Origin: Actinomadura luteofluorescens
GTDB taxonomy: Bacteria; Actinomycetota; Actinomycetes; Streptosporangiales; Streptosporangiaceae
Assembly (NCBI RefSeq): GCF_013409365.1
Contig: NZ_JACCBA010000001.1
Coordinates: 1,860,001-1,924,000, forward strand
Reading direction: 5' to 3'
Length of the DNA stretch: 64,000 nt
Shown here: positions 9,280 to 17,201 of the stretch, in pieces
Layout of the letters: every line of letters starts with the position of its first letter
Numbering within the stretch: position 1 is the stretch's first letter
Notes under the pieces: generated by a model
Databases searched by the model: none
Told to the model about the DNA's origin: nothing
Seen by the model: only the letters and a program-made list of their open reading frames with translations
Program-made: the position numbers and the translations under genes

Positions 9280-10688
9280 CCGCGCAGCACCCCGGCGAGC
9301 CGGCGCATCCCCTCGTCGATCTCCGGCGGCGTCACGGCGCCGTACCCGAAGACCAGCCCCGCACCGGGCGGCCCGGTCACCGCGAACTCCGACAGCGCGA
9401 ACAGCCCGACGCCCGCGCCGAGCGCCCTCGCGGTGACGGCGGCGTCGTCCGCGCCGTCCCGGAACACCGCGCTCAGGTGCAGCCCCGCCTCGGACGGGAC
9501 GAGGTCGAGCCGGTCCCCCGGCAGCCCGGCGACCCGTTCGGCGACGCGCTCGTGTCGCGCCCGGTACTCGCGGCGCGACCTGCGGATGTGCCGGGCGAGC
9601 AGGCCCTCGTCGATGAACCGGGCGAGCGCGGCCTGCGCGGGCAGCTCGGCGTGCCAGGACGAGACGTAGCGCGCCATCCGGAACGCGTGGTGCAGCGACG
9701 GCGGCGCCACCAGGAACCCCAGCCGCAGCACCGGCCGCATGATCTTGGAGAAGGTGCCGGTGTACAGGACGCGGCCGTCCTCGTCGAGGCTCTGCAGCGG
9801 CTCGACGGGCCGCCCGCCGTACCGGTACTCGGTGTCGTAGTCGTCCTCGACGATCACCACGTCCCGCCGCCGCGCCCAGTCGAGCAGCGCCCTGCGGCGC
9901 GGCAGCGACATCGGCATGCCCAGCGGGAACTGGTGCGAGGGGGTGACGTAGACGGCCCGCGCCTCGCCGGGCAGCGCGTCCACCCGCAGCCCCTCGGCGT
10001 CGACCGGCACGCCGCGCACCCGCATCCCCGCCGCGGCGAGGAGCATCCGCACGGGCGGGTACCCGGGGTCCTCCACGGCGACCACGTCGCCCGGTTCGAG
10101 GAGGACCCTGACGATCAGGTCGAGGGCCTGCTGGACGCCGGAGGTGACGACGATGTCGGCGCCGCTCGCCCGCACCGACCGCGAGAGGCCCACGTGGCGG
10201 GCGACGGCCTCGCGCAGCGCGGGCAGCCCGGCCGGGTCGGCCGCCGAGGCGGGATCGGCCAGCCCCGACGGACGCAGCAGCCCCGACATGATCCGCCGCC
10301 AGGCCTCGTACGGGAACAGCCGCACGTCGGGCAGCCCGGCACGGAAGTCCCACCGGATTCCGGGCATCGGCGCAGGCCAGGCGGACACCCCCTCCCACAC
10401 GGCCCGCGGCCGCAGCGGCGAGACGGCGGGCGCGCCACGCGCCGCGGACCCGGTCTCCCGGACGAACGTCCCCGCGCCCACCCGGCTCGTCAGGAACCCC
10501 TCGGCCGCGAGCCGGTCGTAGGCGACGCCGACGGTGTTGCGGGAGATCGCCAGGCGCCGCGCCAGCTCCCGCGTCGGCGGCAATGCCTCCCCCGCGCGCA
10601 GCCGGCCGTCCAGGATCGCGGCGCGCAGCTGGGCGTAGATCTGCCCGGCGAGGTCGCGCCGCCCCACCAGGCTCACGTGGAGGTCCAC
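9276..10688 (-). CDS. MocR/PdxR-type GntR-aminotransferase regulator
   Basis: Transcription factor with an N-terminal GntR winged helix (residues about 8-76, LPPTRELARRLAISRNTV) fused to a fold-type I aminotransferase domain (about 110-470). The PLP-binding lysine is visible in GTFSKIMRP (Lys315), and the substrate/PLP Asp region EDDYDTEYRY precedes it. Length 470 is typical. Members control PLP synthesis, GABA, taurine or other metabolism; the target here is not evident, although the divergently read DinB-like gene 82 bp away is the natural candidate. Convergent 4-bp overlap with the ABC ATPase gene. Confidence 0.9.
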   Translation of the reverse strand: MDLHVSLVGRRDLAGQIYAQLRAAILDGRLRAGEALPPTRELARRLAISRNTVGVAYDRLAAEGFLTSRVGAGTFVRETGSAARGAPAVSPLRPRAVWEGVSAWPAPMPGIRWDFRAGLPDVRLFPYEAWRRIMSGLLRPSGLADPASAADPAGLPALREAVARHVGLSRSVRASGADIVVTSGVQQALDLIVRVLLEPGDVVAVEDPGYPPVRMLLAAAGMRVRGVPVDAEGLRVDALPGEARAVYVTPSHQFPLGMPMSLPRRRALLDWARRRDVVIVEDDYDTEYRYGGRPVEPLQSLDEDGRVLYTGTFSKIMRPVLRLGFLVAPPSLHHAFRMARYVSSWHAELPAQAALARFIDEGLLARHIRRSRREYRARHERVAERVAGLPGDRLDLVPSEAGLHLSAVFRDGADDAAVTARALGAGVGLFALSEFAVTGPPGAGLVFGYGAVTPPEIDEGMRRLAGVLRG

Positions 10689-10770
10689 GGCGTCGACCCT
10701 AAATCGGCTCAGTCATTCTGCGCAATTTTGGACCTGTACCTGGGCCTCTGGGAGTCCCTAGCGTGGCCGC

Positions 10771-11379
10771 ATGGACCCGCTGAACGAACTGCTCACGACC
10801 GATTTCCGGCCACTCGACCGGGAGGCGGCCGATCTCTACCTTTCCGTCGTCGCGCAGGTGAAGCCGGACGCGCTGCGCCTGCCGACGCCGTGCCCCGACT
10901 GGACGCTGCACGGCCTGCTGCGCCACCAGGTGAGCCAGGACGAGGGCTTCGCGGCCGCCGCCAGGGGCGAGGGCGCGCGGCTGTCCGCGTGGCGCGGCGG
11001 CGACCTCGGCGAGGACCCCCTCGCCGCGGCGCGGGCCTCGGCCGGACTCGTGACCGAGGCCTTCGCCGGGGCGGCCCTGGACGCCCGGTTCGACCTGCCC
11101 GAGATCCGCGACGGCGGGGCCTTCCCCGCCGCGCTGGCGATCAGCTTCCACTTCGTCGACCTGGTCGTGCACGCCTGGGACGTCGCCGCCGCGATCGGCA
11201 CCGCCTGGGAGCCCGGCGCCGAACTCGTGGAGGCCTCCCTCAAGGTCGCCGCCATCGTTCCCGAGGAGGGCCGGGGCCCCGGCGACTCGTTCGCCCCGTC
11301 CGTCCCCTCCGCGGACGGCGCGGAGCCGCGGGACCACCTGCTGGCCCTCCTCGGCCGGGACCCCGCATGGCGCTCCTGA
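10771..11379 (+). CDS. DinB-superfamily protein of the TIGR03086/maleylpyruvate-isomerase type
   Basis: 202-residue actinobacterial DinB-like four-helix protein; relatives include mycothiol-dependent maleylpyruvate isomerase and metal-binding proteins of unknown activity. Seen: PCPDWTLHGLLRHQ with a potential metal-binding His in helix 2, and HFVDLVVHAWDVA, whose His pair is the rest of the expected metal site. The ATG at 10771 is followed by a full-length domain. It is divergent from the MocR gene and overlaps the next ORF by 13 bp. The substrate is not predictable from sequence. Confidence 0.75.
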   Translation: MDPLNELLTTDFRPLDREAADLYLSVVAQVKPDALRLPTPCPDWTLHGLLRHQVSQDEGFAAAARGEGARLSAWRGGDLGEDPLAAARASAGLVTEAFAGAALDARFDLPEIRDGGAFPAALAISFHFVDLVVHAWDVAAAIGTAWEPGAELVEASLKVAAIVPEEGRGPGDSFAPSVPSADGAEPRDHLLALLGRDPAWRS

Positions 11380-11792
11380 GGACCGCGTGGCGCGGCGGGC
11401 CCGTCCGGGCGACGGGCCCGGTCCTCGTCAGCGTCACCGATTTCACCTGCGCGCACGCGCTCGACCTGCCGAGGGCCTTCCGCGCGGGCATGGTGCTGCG
11501 CCGGTCGTGGCCGGACCTGGAGGGAGCCGTCGGCATGTGGCTGTGGACCGACCTCCGCCGCCGCAGGTGCGGCTCCGTCTCGGTGTGGACCGGCGAAGCC
11601 GCGCTGCGCGGCTTCGTGGCCTGGCCGCCGCACGTCGCCGTCATGCGCAGGTTCCGGCGGCGCGGGACGATCCGCGCCGACACCTGGTGGGCCGACGCGT
11701 TCGAGCCGGCCGAGACGTGGGCGCGCGCGGAGCGCGTTCTCGCTCAGGCCGGGGCGGGAGCGGCCTCGCAGGTCACCGACACCTCCCGGTAG
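11367..11792 (+). CDS. Hypothetical dimeric alpha/beta-barrel-like protein
   Basis: 141 residues, starting with ATG inside the last codons of the preceding gene, so it is likely translationally coupled. Seen: a segment AGMVLRRSWPDLEGAVGMWLW, then SVSVWTGEAALRGFVAWPPH and a Trp-rich C-terminus (TWWADAFEPAETW). This alternation of strands and helices, with a short His in PPHVAVM, resembles antibiotic-biosynthesis-monooxygenase/DUF3291-like ferredoxin folds that act as small oxygenases or heme-free catalysts. No activity can be assigned. It converges on the merR gene, overlapping its 3' end by about 49 bp. Confidence 0.6.
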   Translation: MALLRTAWRGGPVRATGPVLVSVTDFTCAHALDLPRAFRAGMVLRRSWPDLEGAVGMWLWTDLRRRRCGSVSVWTGEAALRGFVAWPPHVAVMRRFRRRGTIRADTWWADAFEPAETWARAERVLAQAGAGAASQVTDTSR

Positions 11793-12133
11793 AAGCCGAT
11801 CTTCACCTTGATCTGCCGCTGCTGCGCGCGCAGGGTGGCGATCTGCTCCTCGACCCTGCGGTCGTGCTCCTGCAGCAGGTCGAGCCGTTCCTGGACGGTC
11901 TCGCCGCCGCCGCGGGCCAGCTCGGAGTAGCGCAGCATCTCGGCTATCGGCATCCCCGTGCCGCGCAGGCAGCGCAGCATCCCGAGCCACTGCAGGTCGT
12001 CGTCGGAGAACACGCGCCGTCCCGACGCGTTCCGCGCGATCCCGGACAGCAGCCCGATCTTCTCGTAGTAGCGCAGCGTGTCGATGCTGAAACCGCTCTT
12101 CTCGGCGGTCTCGGCGGGAGAGTAGGAGCTCAC
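11744..12133 (-). CDS. MerR-family transcriptional regulator
   Basis: 129-residue one-component regulator. Seen: an N-terminal MerR helix-turn-helix (KSGFSIDTLRYYEKIGLL), the wing RNASGRRVFSDDDL, and a long dimerisation coiled coil with ETVQERLDLLQEHDRRVEEQI. There is no conserved Cys cluster, so it is not an obvious metal or redox sensor; the NmlR/AdhR or drug-sensing type is more likely. I choose the GTG at 12133 because the longer frame runs through two operator palindromes. It is divergent from the LLM oxidoreductase, its probable target. Confidence 0.85.
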   Translation of the reverse strand: MSSYSPAETAEKSGFSIDTLRYYEKIGLLSGIARNASGRRVFSDDDLQWLGMLRCLRGTGMPIAEMLRYSELARGGGETVQERLDLLQEHDRRVEEQIATLRAQQRQIKVKIGFYREVSVTCEAAPAPA

Positions 12134-12148
12134 GCACTCCAGGATCGC

Positions 12149-12168
12149 ACCTGGAGTGCACTCCAGGT
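12149..12168 (-). promoter_or_regulatory. MerR operator/promoter of merR itself
   Basis: Perfect 20-bp palindrome of half-site ACCTGGAGTG. On the minus strand it sits in a TTGACC -35 element and a 19-bp spacer before GATCCT, the stretched spacing typical of MerR-activated promoters. The predicted start point falls at or near the merR GTG, implying leaderless mRNA. Confidence 0.75.
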
Positions 12169-12191
12169 CAATGTCCGGCCGGAGCGGCGGC

Positions 12192-12222
12192 TTGACCTGG
12201 AGCGCGCTCCAGGTCGCAGAGT
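12192..12222 (+). promoter_or_regulatory. MerR operator/promoter of the LLM oxidoreductase gene
   Basis: A 22-bp perfect palindrome (12194-12215, half-site GACCTGGAGCG) overlaps a TTGACC -35 (12192-12197). A weak -10 (CAGAGT, 12217-12222) follows after a 19-bp spacer. This architecture is the hallmark of MerR-family activation by DNA untwisting. The LLM gene begins 43 bp further on. Confidence 0.75.
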
Positions 12223-12264
12223 GGGAAGGAGAGAAGCACACCACGAAGCACGCGAAGGACTGCC

Positions 12265-13134
12265 ATGCGCATTGGACTCCAGGTTCCGAGCTTCACCTTT
12301 CCCGGAGGGCCGGAGCAGATCGGCCCCGCGTTCGCCCGCGTCGCCCGCGAGGCCGACCAGGGCGGGCTGCACTCGCTGTGGGTGATGGACCACTTCTTCC
12401 AGATCGGCATGGTCGGCCCGCCGCAGGACCCCATGCTGGAGGGCTACTCGGCGCTCGCGTACGCCGCGGCGCTGACGGAGCGGATCACCCTCGGGACGAT
12501 GGTCACCGGCGTCACCTACCGGCACCCCGGCGTCCTGGTCAAGACGGTGACCACGCTGGACGTCCTGTCGGGCGGGCGCGCGTGGCTCGGCATCGGCGCG
12601 GCCTGGAACGACGAGGAGTCGCGCGGCCTCGGCGTCCCGTTCCCGCCGACCGCGGAACGGTTCGAGCGGCTGGAGGAGACGCTGCGGATCGCCCACCGGA
12701 TGTGGGAGGGCGACGAGACGCCGTTCGAGGGCGACCACTACACGCTGGAGCGCCCGCTCAACTCGCCGCCCGCGCTGCGGCGCCCCCACCCGCCGATCCT
12801 CGTCGGCGGGGGCGGGGAGAAGAAGACGCTGCGGTTCGTGGCGAAGTACGCCGACGCCTGCAACCTCTTCGACGGCGACGAGCTGCCCCGCAAGCTGGAG
12901 GTCCTGAAGGAGCACTGCGAGCGCGAGGGCCGCGACTACGCCGAGATCGAGAAGACGTCGCTGACCTTCTTCACCGGCACGCCCTCGGTCGGCGCCGCCG
13001 TCGACACCGTCGGACGGCTCGCCGAGCGCGGCATCGACCAGGTGATCTTCTCGCAGGGCACCGGCCAGGACCTCGCCGGCCTCCTCACCGAGGCGCAGGC
13101 CCAGACCGAGAAGATCGTCCCGGCGGGCCGGTGA
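12265..13134 (+). CDS. LLM-class (F420-dependent type) flavin oxidoreductase
   Basis: 289-residue luciferase-like monooxygenase-fold enzyme with a TIM barrel. Seen: N-terminal MRIGLQVPSFTFPGG, the cofactor-region motifs SLWVMDHFF and TLGTMVTGVTYRHPG, LSGGRAWLGIGAAWN, and PPILVGGGGEKKTLR. Such proteins in actinobacteria generally use coenzyme F420, but FMN cannot be excluded. GAAGGAGAG lies about 30 nt upstream; CGAAGG is nearer the ATG. It is controlled by the divergent MerR gene through two matched palindromes, so it probably detoxifies or transforms the compound the MerR senses. Confidence 0.88.
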   Translation: MRIGLQVPSFTFPGGPEQIGPAFARVAREADQGGLHSLWVMDHFFQIGMVGPPQDPMLEGYSALAYAAALTERITLGTMVTGVTYRHPGVLVKTVTTLDVLSGGRAWLGIGAAWNDEESRGLGVPFPPTAERFERLEETLRIAHRMWEGDETPFEGDHYTLERPLNSPPALRRPHPPILVGGGGEKKTLRFVAKYADACNLFDGDELPRKLEVLKEHCEREGRDYAEIEKTSLTFFTGTPSVGAAVDTVGRLAERGIDQVIFSQGTGQDLAGLLTEAQAQTEKIVPAGR

Positions 13135-13173
13135 GCCCCCTCCCGCGCGCCGCGGCGCGGCGCGCGGGGGCTC
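13133..13173. terminator. Bidirectional hairpin between LLM and ECF41 genes
   Basis: GAGCCCCC (13133-13140) pairs with GGGGGCTC (13166-13173), enclosing a second GCGCGCC/GGCGCGC stem. It starts inside the LLM stop codon and ends 4 bp before the convergent sigma gene's stop. Confidence 0.65.
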
Positions 13174-13176
13174 GGC

Positions 13177-14037
13177 TCAGACCCCGCGCAGGGACGAGAG
13201 CTTCTCCGGGTTGAGGACCCGGCGGAGGGCGGTGACCCGGCCGCCCTCGACCTCCACGGTGTCGACCGCGACCCGCCGGCCGTCCCGCAGCACCAGCAGC
13301 TCGCGCCGGCCGTTGACCTCCGCGTACTCCAGCCGCAGCGTCTTGCGGGCGCCGACGCGCACCAGCGCGGTCACCACCCGTCCCGCCCCGGCGATGACCT
13401 TGCGGGCGGCGAAGACGTGCCCGCCGCCGTCGGTGGTGTAGGTGGCGTCCGGGTCCAGCAGCGCCAGCAGCGCGGCCTCGTCGCCGCGCTCGTAGGCGGA
13501 CCGGAAGGCCGCCAGCACCCGGTCGCGCTCGGCCGCCGGGGCCGGGCGCGGCGGCGGCGCCGCCGCGATCTTGCGGCGGGCGCGGGACGCGAGCTGCCGG
13601 CAGGCGGCGGCCGACCTGCCGAGCACCCCGGCGATCTGCTCGTAGGGCACCTCGAACGCCTGGTGCAGGACGAACGCGACGCGCTCCGGCGGCGACAGCT
13701 CCTCCATCACGATCAGCATCGCGGTGCCGACAGTCTCGTCCACGAGCACCGGCTCGGCGGCGTCCGGCCCGGTCAGCAGGGGTTCGGGCAGCCACGGCCC
13801 GACGTACTCCACGCGCCGCGCGCGGGCGGAGCCCAGCACGTCGTAGGCGCGGCGCGCGGCCACCGTGAGCAGCCAGGCGCGCAGGTCGCGCACGTCGTCC
13901 AGCGACCCCCGGGCGGAGGCGCGCAGCCACACGTCCTGGGTGATGTCCTCGGCGTCCGCGACGCTCCCGGTGATCCGGTACGCGGCGCCGAACACCGCGG
14001 ACCGGTGCTCGGCCCATTCGTCGTCGAGTCGGCTCAC
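13177..14037 (-). CDS. ECF41/SigJ-type sigma factor with SnoaL-like C-terminal domain
   Basis: 286-residue extracytoplasmic-function sigma factor. Seen: sigma region 2 (EDITQDVWLRA), the linker motif YVGPWLPEPL that marks ECF41, region 4 (LSPPERVAFVLHQAFEVPYEQIAGVLG), then a fused SnoaL/NTF2-like domain with the ECF41 signatures TDGGGH and NPEKL (canonical DGGGK and NPDKL). In this family the C-terminal extension replaces an anti-sigma factor. The usual partner, a COE-type carboxymuconolactone decarboxylase/oxidoreductase/epimerase gene, is not adjacent. It lies downstream of gtrA with a 58-bp gap. Confidence 0.9.
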   Translation of the reverse strand: MSRLDDEWAEHRSAVFGAAYRITGSVADAEDITQDVWLRASARGSLDDVRDLRAWLLTVAARRAYDVLGSARARRVEYVGPWLPEPLLTGPDAAEPVLVDETVGTAMLIVMEELSPPERVAFVLHQAFEVPYEQIAGVLGRSAAACRQLASRARRKIAAAPPPRPAPAAERDRVLAAFRSAYERGDEAALLALLDPDATYTTDGGGHVFAARKVIAGAGRVVTALVRVGARKTLRLEYAEVNGRRELLVLRDGRRVAVDTVEVEGGRVTALRRVLNPEKLSSLRGV

Positions 14038-14095
14038 GCCCGCTCCGTGCCCCGGCCGTGCTCACGCGTGAGGGACGACCCCCGCGGCCCCCGCT

Positions 14096-14557
14096 TCATG
14101 CCGTCGCGGGAGTGAACACCCACTTCTTGTACGACCAGTAGCGGAACGCCGAACCGAGGCCGACGCCCGCGAGGAGCCCCAGGTTGTAGGCGATCCCGCC
14201 GTGCAGGCCGAGGGTGTAGTAGGTGAAGCCGGTGCACAGCACCTGGATCAGCAGCCCGACGCCGTTGAGCGCGAAGAAGATCGCGACCTCCCGGCCGGAG
14301 CCGTCGCTGTCGCGGTGCCGGAACGTCCAGAACCGGTTGAGCAGGTAGGAGGACAGCGTGGACACCACGGTCGGCACGACGACGCTGGTGACCGGGCTGC
14401 CGCCGAGCCACGCCCGCATCAGGTTGGCGCCGAAGATCATGATCAGCGTGCCGAGGCACCCCACGAACCCGAAACTGAGCAGTTCGCTGAGGAAGGTCCG
14501 CAGAGCCGGGGCGGAGGCGGCCGTTTCGGCCGGTCCCGACCGCTGCATGGTGCTCAC
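14096..14557 (-). CDS. GtrA-like membrane protein
   Basis: About 153-residue integral membrane protein with four predicted transmembrane segments, of the GtrA/DPMS family, implicated in moving lipid-linked sugars across the membrane. Seen: LLSFGFVGCLGTLIMIFGANL, LSSYLLNRFWTFRHR (the conserved Asn-Arg-x-Trp-Thr-Phe motif) and a C-terminal YWSYKKWVF. Start is GTG at 14557 or ATG at 14548; neither has a strong ribosome site. Read towards the ECF41 gene. No glycosyltransferase is adjacent. Confidence 0.85.
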   Translation of the reverse strand: MSTMQRSGPAETAASAPALRTFLSELLSFGFVGCLGTLIMIFGANLMRAWLGGSPVTSVVVPTVVSTLSSYLLNRFWTFRHRDSDGSGREVAIFFALNGVGLLIQVLCTGFTYYTLGLHGGIAYNLGLLAGVGLGSAFRYWSYKKWVFTPATA

Positions 14558-14619
14558 TCGCCCAGACCTTACCTGAGTAGGACATATACAAAGGTCGCAA
14601 CCCCACCAAAAGATCAACG

Positions 14620-14637
14620 GGCGCCGCCGGCGGCGCC
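14620..14637 (-). terminator. Hairpin terminator after the MFS gene
   Basis: Perfect 18-bp GC palindrome (half-site GGCGCCGCC) 5 bp beyond the MFS stop codon. Confidence 0.55.
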
Positions 14638-14641
14638 GTCG

Positions 14642-15811
14642 TCACCGCTCGGCCGTCACCGCCGCCGGGGCCAGCAGGACGATCAGCCCGACCAGCGCGA
14701 CCGGGACGGCCAGCGCCCACGCCAGGCCCACGCCCTGCGCGATGAACCCGATGACGGGCGGGCCGCCGAGCAGGCCGAGATAGCCTACGCCGGTCACCCG
14801 GGCGATCCCCGCCGCGGGCGGCACCCCGGGCACGTTGCCCGCCGCGCTGAAGGTGACGGGGGCCACGACCGCGACGCCGAGGCCGAACAGCGTGAAACCG
14901 GCCACCGCCGCCGTGGGGTCGCCCGCCGCGAGCCCGAGACCGAGCCCGAGGGCGGCGACCAGCGAGCCGCCCCGCAGCACCGGCACGGGCCCGAAGCGCG
15001 CGACGACCTGGTCGCCGGTGAGCCGCCCCACGGTCATCGCCACCGCGCACCCCGCGTAGCCGAGCCCGGCCACGCCGGGCCCGGTGCCGAGGTTCTCCCG
15101 CAGGTAGATCGCGCTCCAGTCGGCCATGGCGCCCTCCCCCACGAACGAGCACAGCCCGATGACGCCCAGCATGACCAGCGGCCAGCGCGGGGAGCGCGCA
15201 GGCGCGGAGGCGTCCTCGTCCGGCTCGGGGAACGCGTCGGCGGAGCGGTCGAGCAGGCCCCGGCAGCCGAAGGCCAGCACGGCGATCAGCACGGCCGCCG
15301 CGGCCGCCAGATGCAGCGGGACGGGAACGCCCGCGTGCGCGGCCGCCGCGCCGGCCAGCGCCGCCAGCAGCGTCCCGATGCTGTAGGAGCCGTGCAGCCC
15401 GGACATCAGCGGGCGGCCGTAGCCGCGCTCCACGGCGACGCCCTGCGCGTTCATCGCCACGTCCATCAGGCCGAGCGAGGCACCCATCAGCAGCAGCGAG
15501 AGGATCAGCGCGGCCAGGTTCCAGGCGAGGCCGAGCGGGACCAGCGCCAGCGCGCCCGCGGCCCCGGCGGCGATCGTCGTCGCGCGGCTGCCCCACCGGC
15601 CGACGATCCGCCCCGCGAAGCGGACGGCCGCGACGACGCCCACCGGCGCGCCGAGCAGCGCCACACCCATCGCGCCCTCGCTCAGCCCGAGATGCTCCTT
15701 GATCTGCGGGATGCGGGCGACCCAGGCGGCGCCGAGCAGGCCGTGCGCGGCGAACGCCAGCGTCACGGCGGTGCGCGCCCGGGCCAGCGTCGTGATCTTC
15801 TCGGTAACCAC
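14642..15811 (-). CDS. MFS transporter (YbjJ-like)
   Basis: 389-residue major facilitator with about 12 transmembrane segments in two halves separated by a charged loop (RSADAFPEPDEDASAPARSPR). Seen: GLSEGAMGVALLGAPVG in the first half and LMDVAMNAQGVAVE in TM4, both typical of the YbjJ/inner-membrane MFS group related to fucose permease. GTG start at 15811. The substrate is unknown; sugar uptake and drug efflux are both possible for this group. It lies downstream of the flavoprotein gene on the same strand with a 48-bp gap, but no functional link is evident. Confidence 0.83.
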   Translation of the reverse strand: MVTEKITTLARARTAVTLAFAAHGLLGAAWVARIPQIKEHLGLSEGAMGVALLGAPVGVVAAVRFAGRIVGRWGSRATTIAAGAAGALALVPLGLAWNLAALILSLLLMGASLGLMDVAMNAQGVAVERGYGRPLMSGLHGSYSIGTLLAALAGAAAAHAGVPVPLHLAAAAAVLIAVLAFGCRGLLDRSADAFPEPDEDASAPARSPRWPLVMLGVIGLCSFVGEGAMADWSAIYLRENLGTGPGVAGLGYAGCAVAMTVGRLTGDQVVARFGPVPVLRGGSLVAALGLGLGLAAGDPTAAVAGFTLFGLGVAVVAPVTFSAAGNVPGVPPAAGIARVTGVGYLGLLGGPPVIGFIAQGVGLAWALAVPVALVGLIVLLAPAAVTAER

Positions 15812-15859
15812 TCGGCAGACTGTACGTGGCCGACGCGACCGGCCCGGCCGGCGGGCGCC

Positions 15860-17086
15860 TCACGCCAGGTCCGCGAGCGGCTCCCCCGGATCGGCGAGGC
15901 GGGCGGCATCCACCGGGCGCCCGGAGCGGATCAGCGCCTGAACGTCCCCGGTGACGTCCCACACGTTGACGTTCATGCCGGCGACGACGCGGCCGCCCGA
16001 CAGCCAGAACGCGATGAACTCCCGCCCGGCGGCGTCCCCGCGGTACACGACCTCGTCGTACTCCCCCGGCGCCGCGACGCCCGACATCTCCATGCCGAGG
16101 TCGTACTGGTCGCTGAAGAAGTAGGGGAGCTGGTCGTAGACGACGTCCCGGCCGAGCATCGCGCGGGCCGCGGCGGGCCCTCCGTTCAGCGCGTTCGCCC
16201 AGTGCTCGACGCGGATCCTGCGGCCGAGCAGCGGATGGTAGGCGTTGGCGACGTCCCCGGCCGCGTAGATGTCGGGGTCGGACGTGCGCAGTGACTGGTC
16301 GACGAGGATCCCGTCGGACACCTCGAGCCCGGCCTCCTCGGCGAGCCCGCTGTTCGGCCGCACCCCGATGCCCACGATCACGACGTCCGCGGGCACCTCG
16401 GCGCCGCCGGAGGTCACGACCGCCGACACCTGCCCGGCGCCCCAGAACCCGGCCACGCCCTCGTCCATCCGCAGGACGACGCCGTGCTCGCGGTGCAGGT
16501 CGGCGAACATCCCGCCGAGCTCGGGCCCCATCGCGGCGTGCAGCGGCACCGGCTCCGGTTCGATGACCGTCACCTCGTTGCCGTGCTCGCGGGCGGCGGC
16601 CGCCGCCTCCAGCCCGATCCAGCCCGCCCCGGCCACCACGACCCTGCGGCCGCCGGGCGCCAGCGCCTGCTTCAGCGCGGCCGAGTCGGCCATCGTCCGC
16701 AGATAGTGGATGCCCTGGAGCTTGGAGCCCGGCACGTCCAGCCGCCGCGGGGAGGCGCCCGTCGCCAGCAGCAGCTTGTCGTAGGAGACCGGCTCCTTGG
16801 TGGACAGCCGGACCTGGTGCGCGCCCCGGTCGATGGACGCGACGGACGTGCCGACGCGCAGCTCCACGTCGTGCTTGTCGTACCAGTCCGCCTCGTGGAC
16901 GTGGGCCTTGTCCCGGGGCTCCTTGTCCAGCAGGAACCCCTTGGACAGCGGAGGCCGCTCGTACGGCCGCTCGATCTCCTCACCGACCAGCAGCACCCTG
17001 CCCTCGAAGCCCTCCTCGCGGAGCGTCTCCGCCGCCTTGGCCCCGGCCAGGCTGGCGCCGGCGATGACGAACGTCTCCTCGGGCAT
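15860..17086 (-). CDS. Ferredoxin-reductase-type FAD/NAD(P)H oxidoreductase
   Basis: 408-residue pyridine-nucleotide-disulfide-family flavoprotein like BphA4/rubredoxin reductases that feed cytochrome P450 or dioxygenase systems. Seen: FAD-binding VIAGASLAGAKAAETLREEG, NAD(P)-binding VVAGAGWIGLEAAAAAREHG, the conserved IYAAGDVAN flavin-anchoring motif, and a C-terminal reductase domain. The ATG at 17086 follows a strong AGGAGGT site, which rules out the longer upstream frame. No ferredoxin or P450 gene is near, so the partner must be encoded elsewhere. Confidence 0.88.
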   Translation of the reverse strand: MPEETFVIAGASLAGAKAAETLREEGFEGRVLLVGEEIERPYERPPLSKGFLLDKEPRDKAHVHEADWYDKHDVELRVGTSVASIDRGAHQVRLSTKEPVSYDKLLLATGASPRRLDVPGSKLQGIHYLRTMADSAALKQALAPGGRRVVVAGAGWIGLEAAAAAREHGNEVTVIEPEPVPLHAAMGPELGGMFADLHREHGVVLRMDEGVAGFWGAGQVSAVVTSGGAEVPADVVIVGIGVRPNSGLAEEAGLEVSDGILVDQSLRTSDPDIYAAGDVANAYHPLLGRRIRVEHWANALNGGPAAARAMLGRDVVYDQLPYFFSDQYDLGMEMSGVAAPGEYDEVVYRGDAAGREFIAFWLSGGRVVAGMNVNVWDVTGDVQALIRSGRPVDAARLADPGEPLADLA

Positions 17087-17106
17087 GGTGACCTCCTGTA
17101 GTGGAC

Positions 17107-17124
17107 CTGTAGCTATCCCTACAG
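17107..17124. promoter_or_regulatory. Short inverted repeat upstream of the flavoprotein gene
   Basis: CTGTAG, 6-nt spacer, CTACAG, 21 bp upstream of the flavoprotein ATG; a further CTGTAG copy lies at 17096-17101. Possible operator; no regulator is recognisable nearby. Confidence 0.35.
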
Positions 17125-17201
17125 CGGCCTCTGCCACGAGACAAGGGTTCGTCGTCTGGCGCGTCGAGCGCGTCGCTTCCCGCGCCGGCCCGCACCCCTG
17201 G

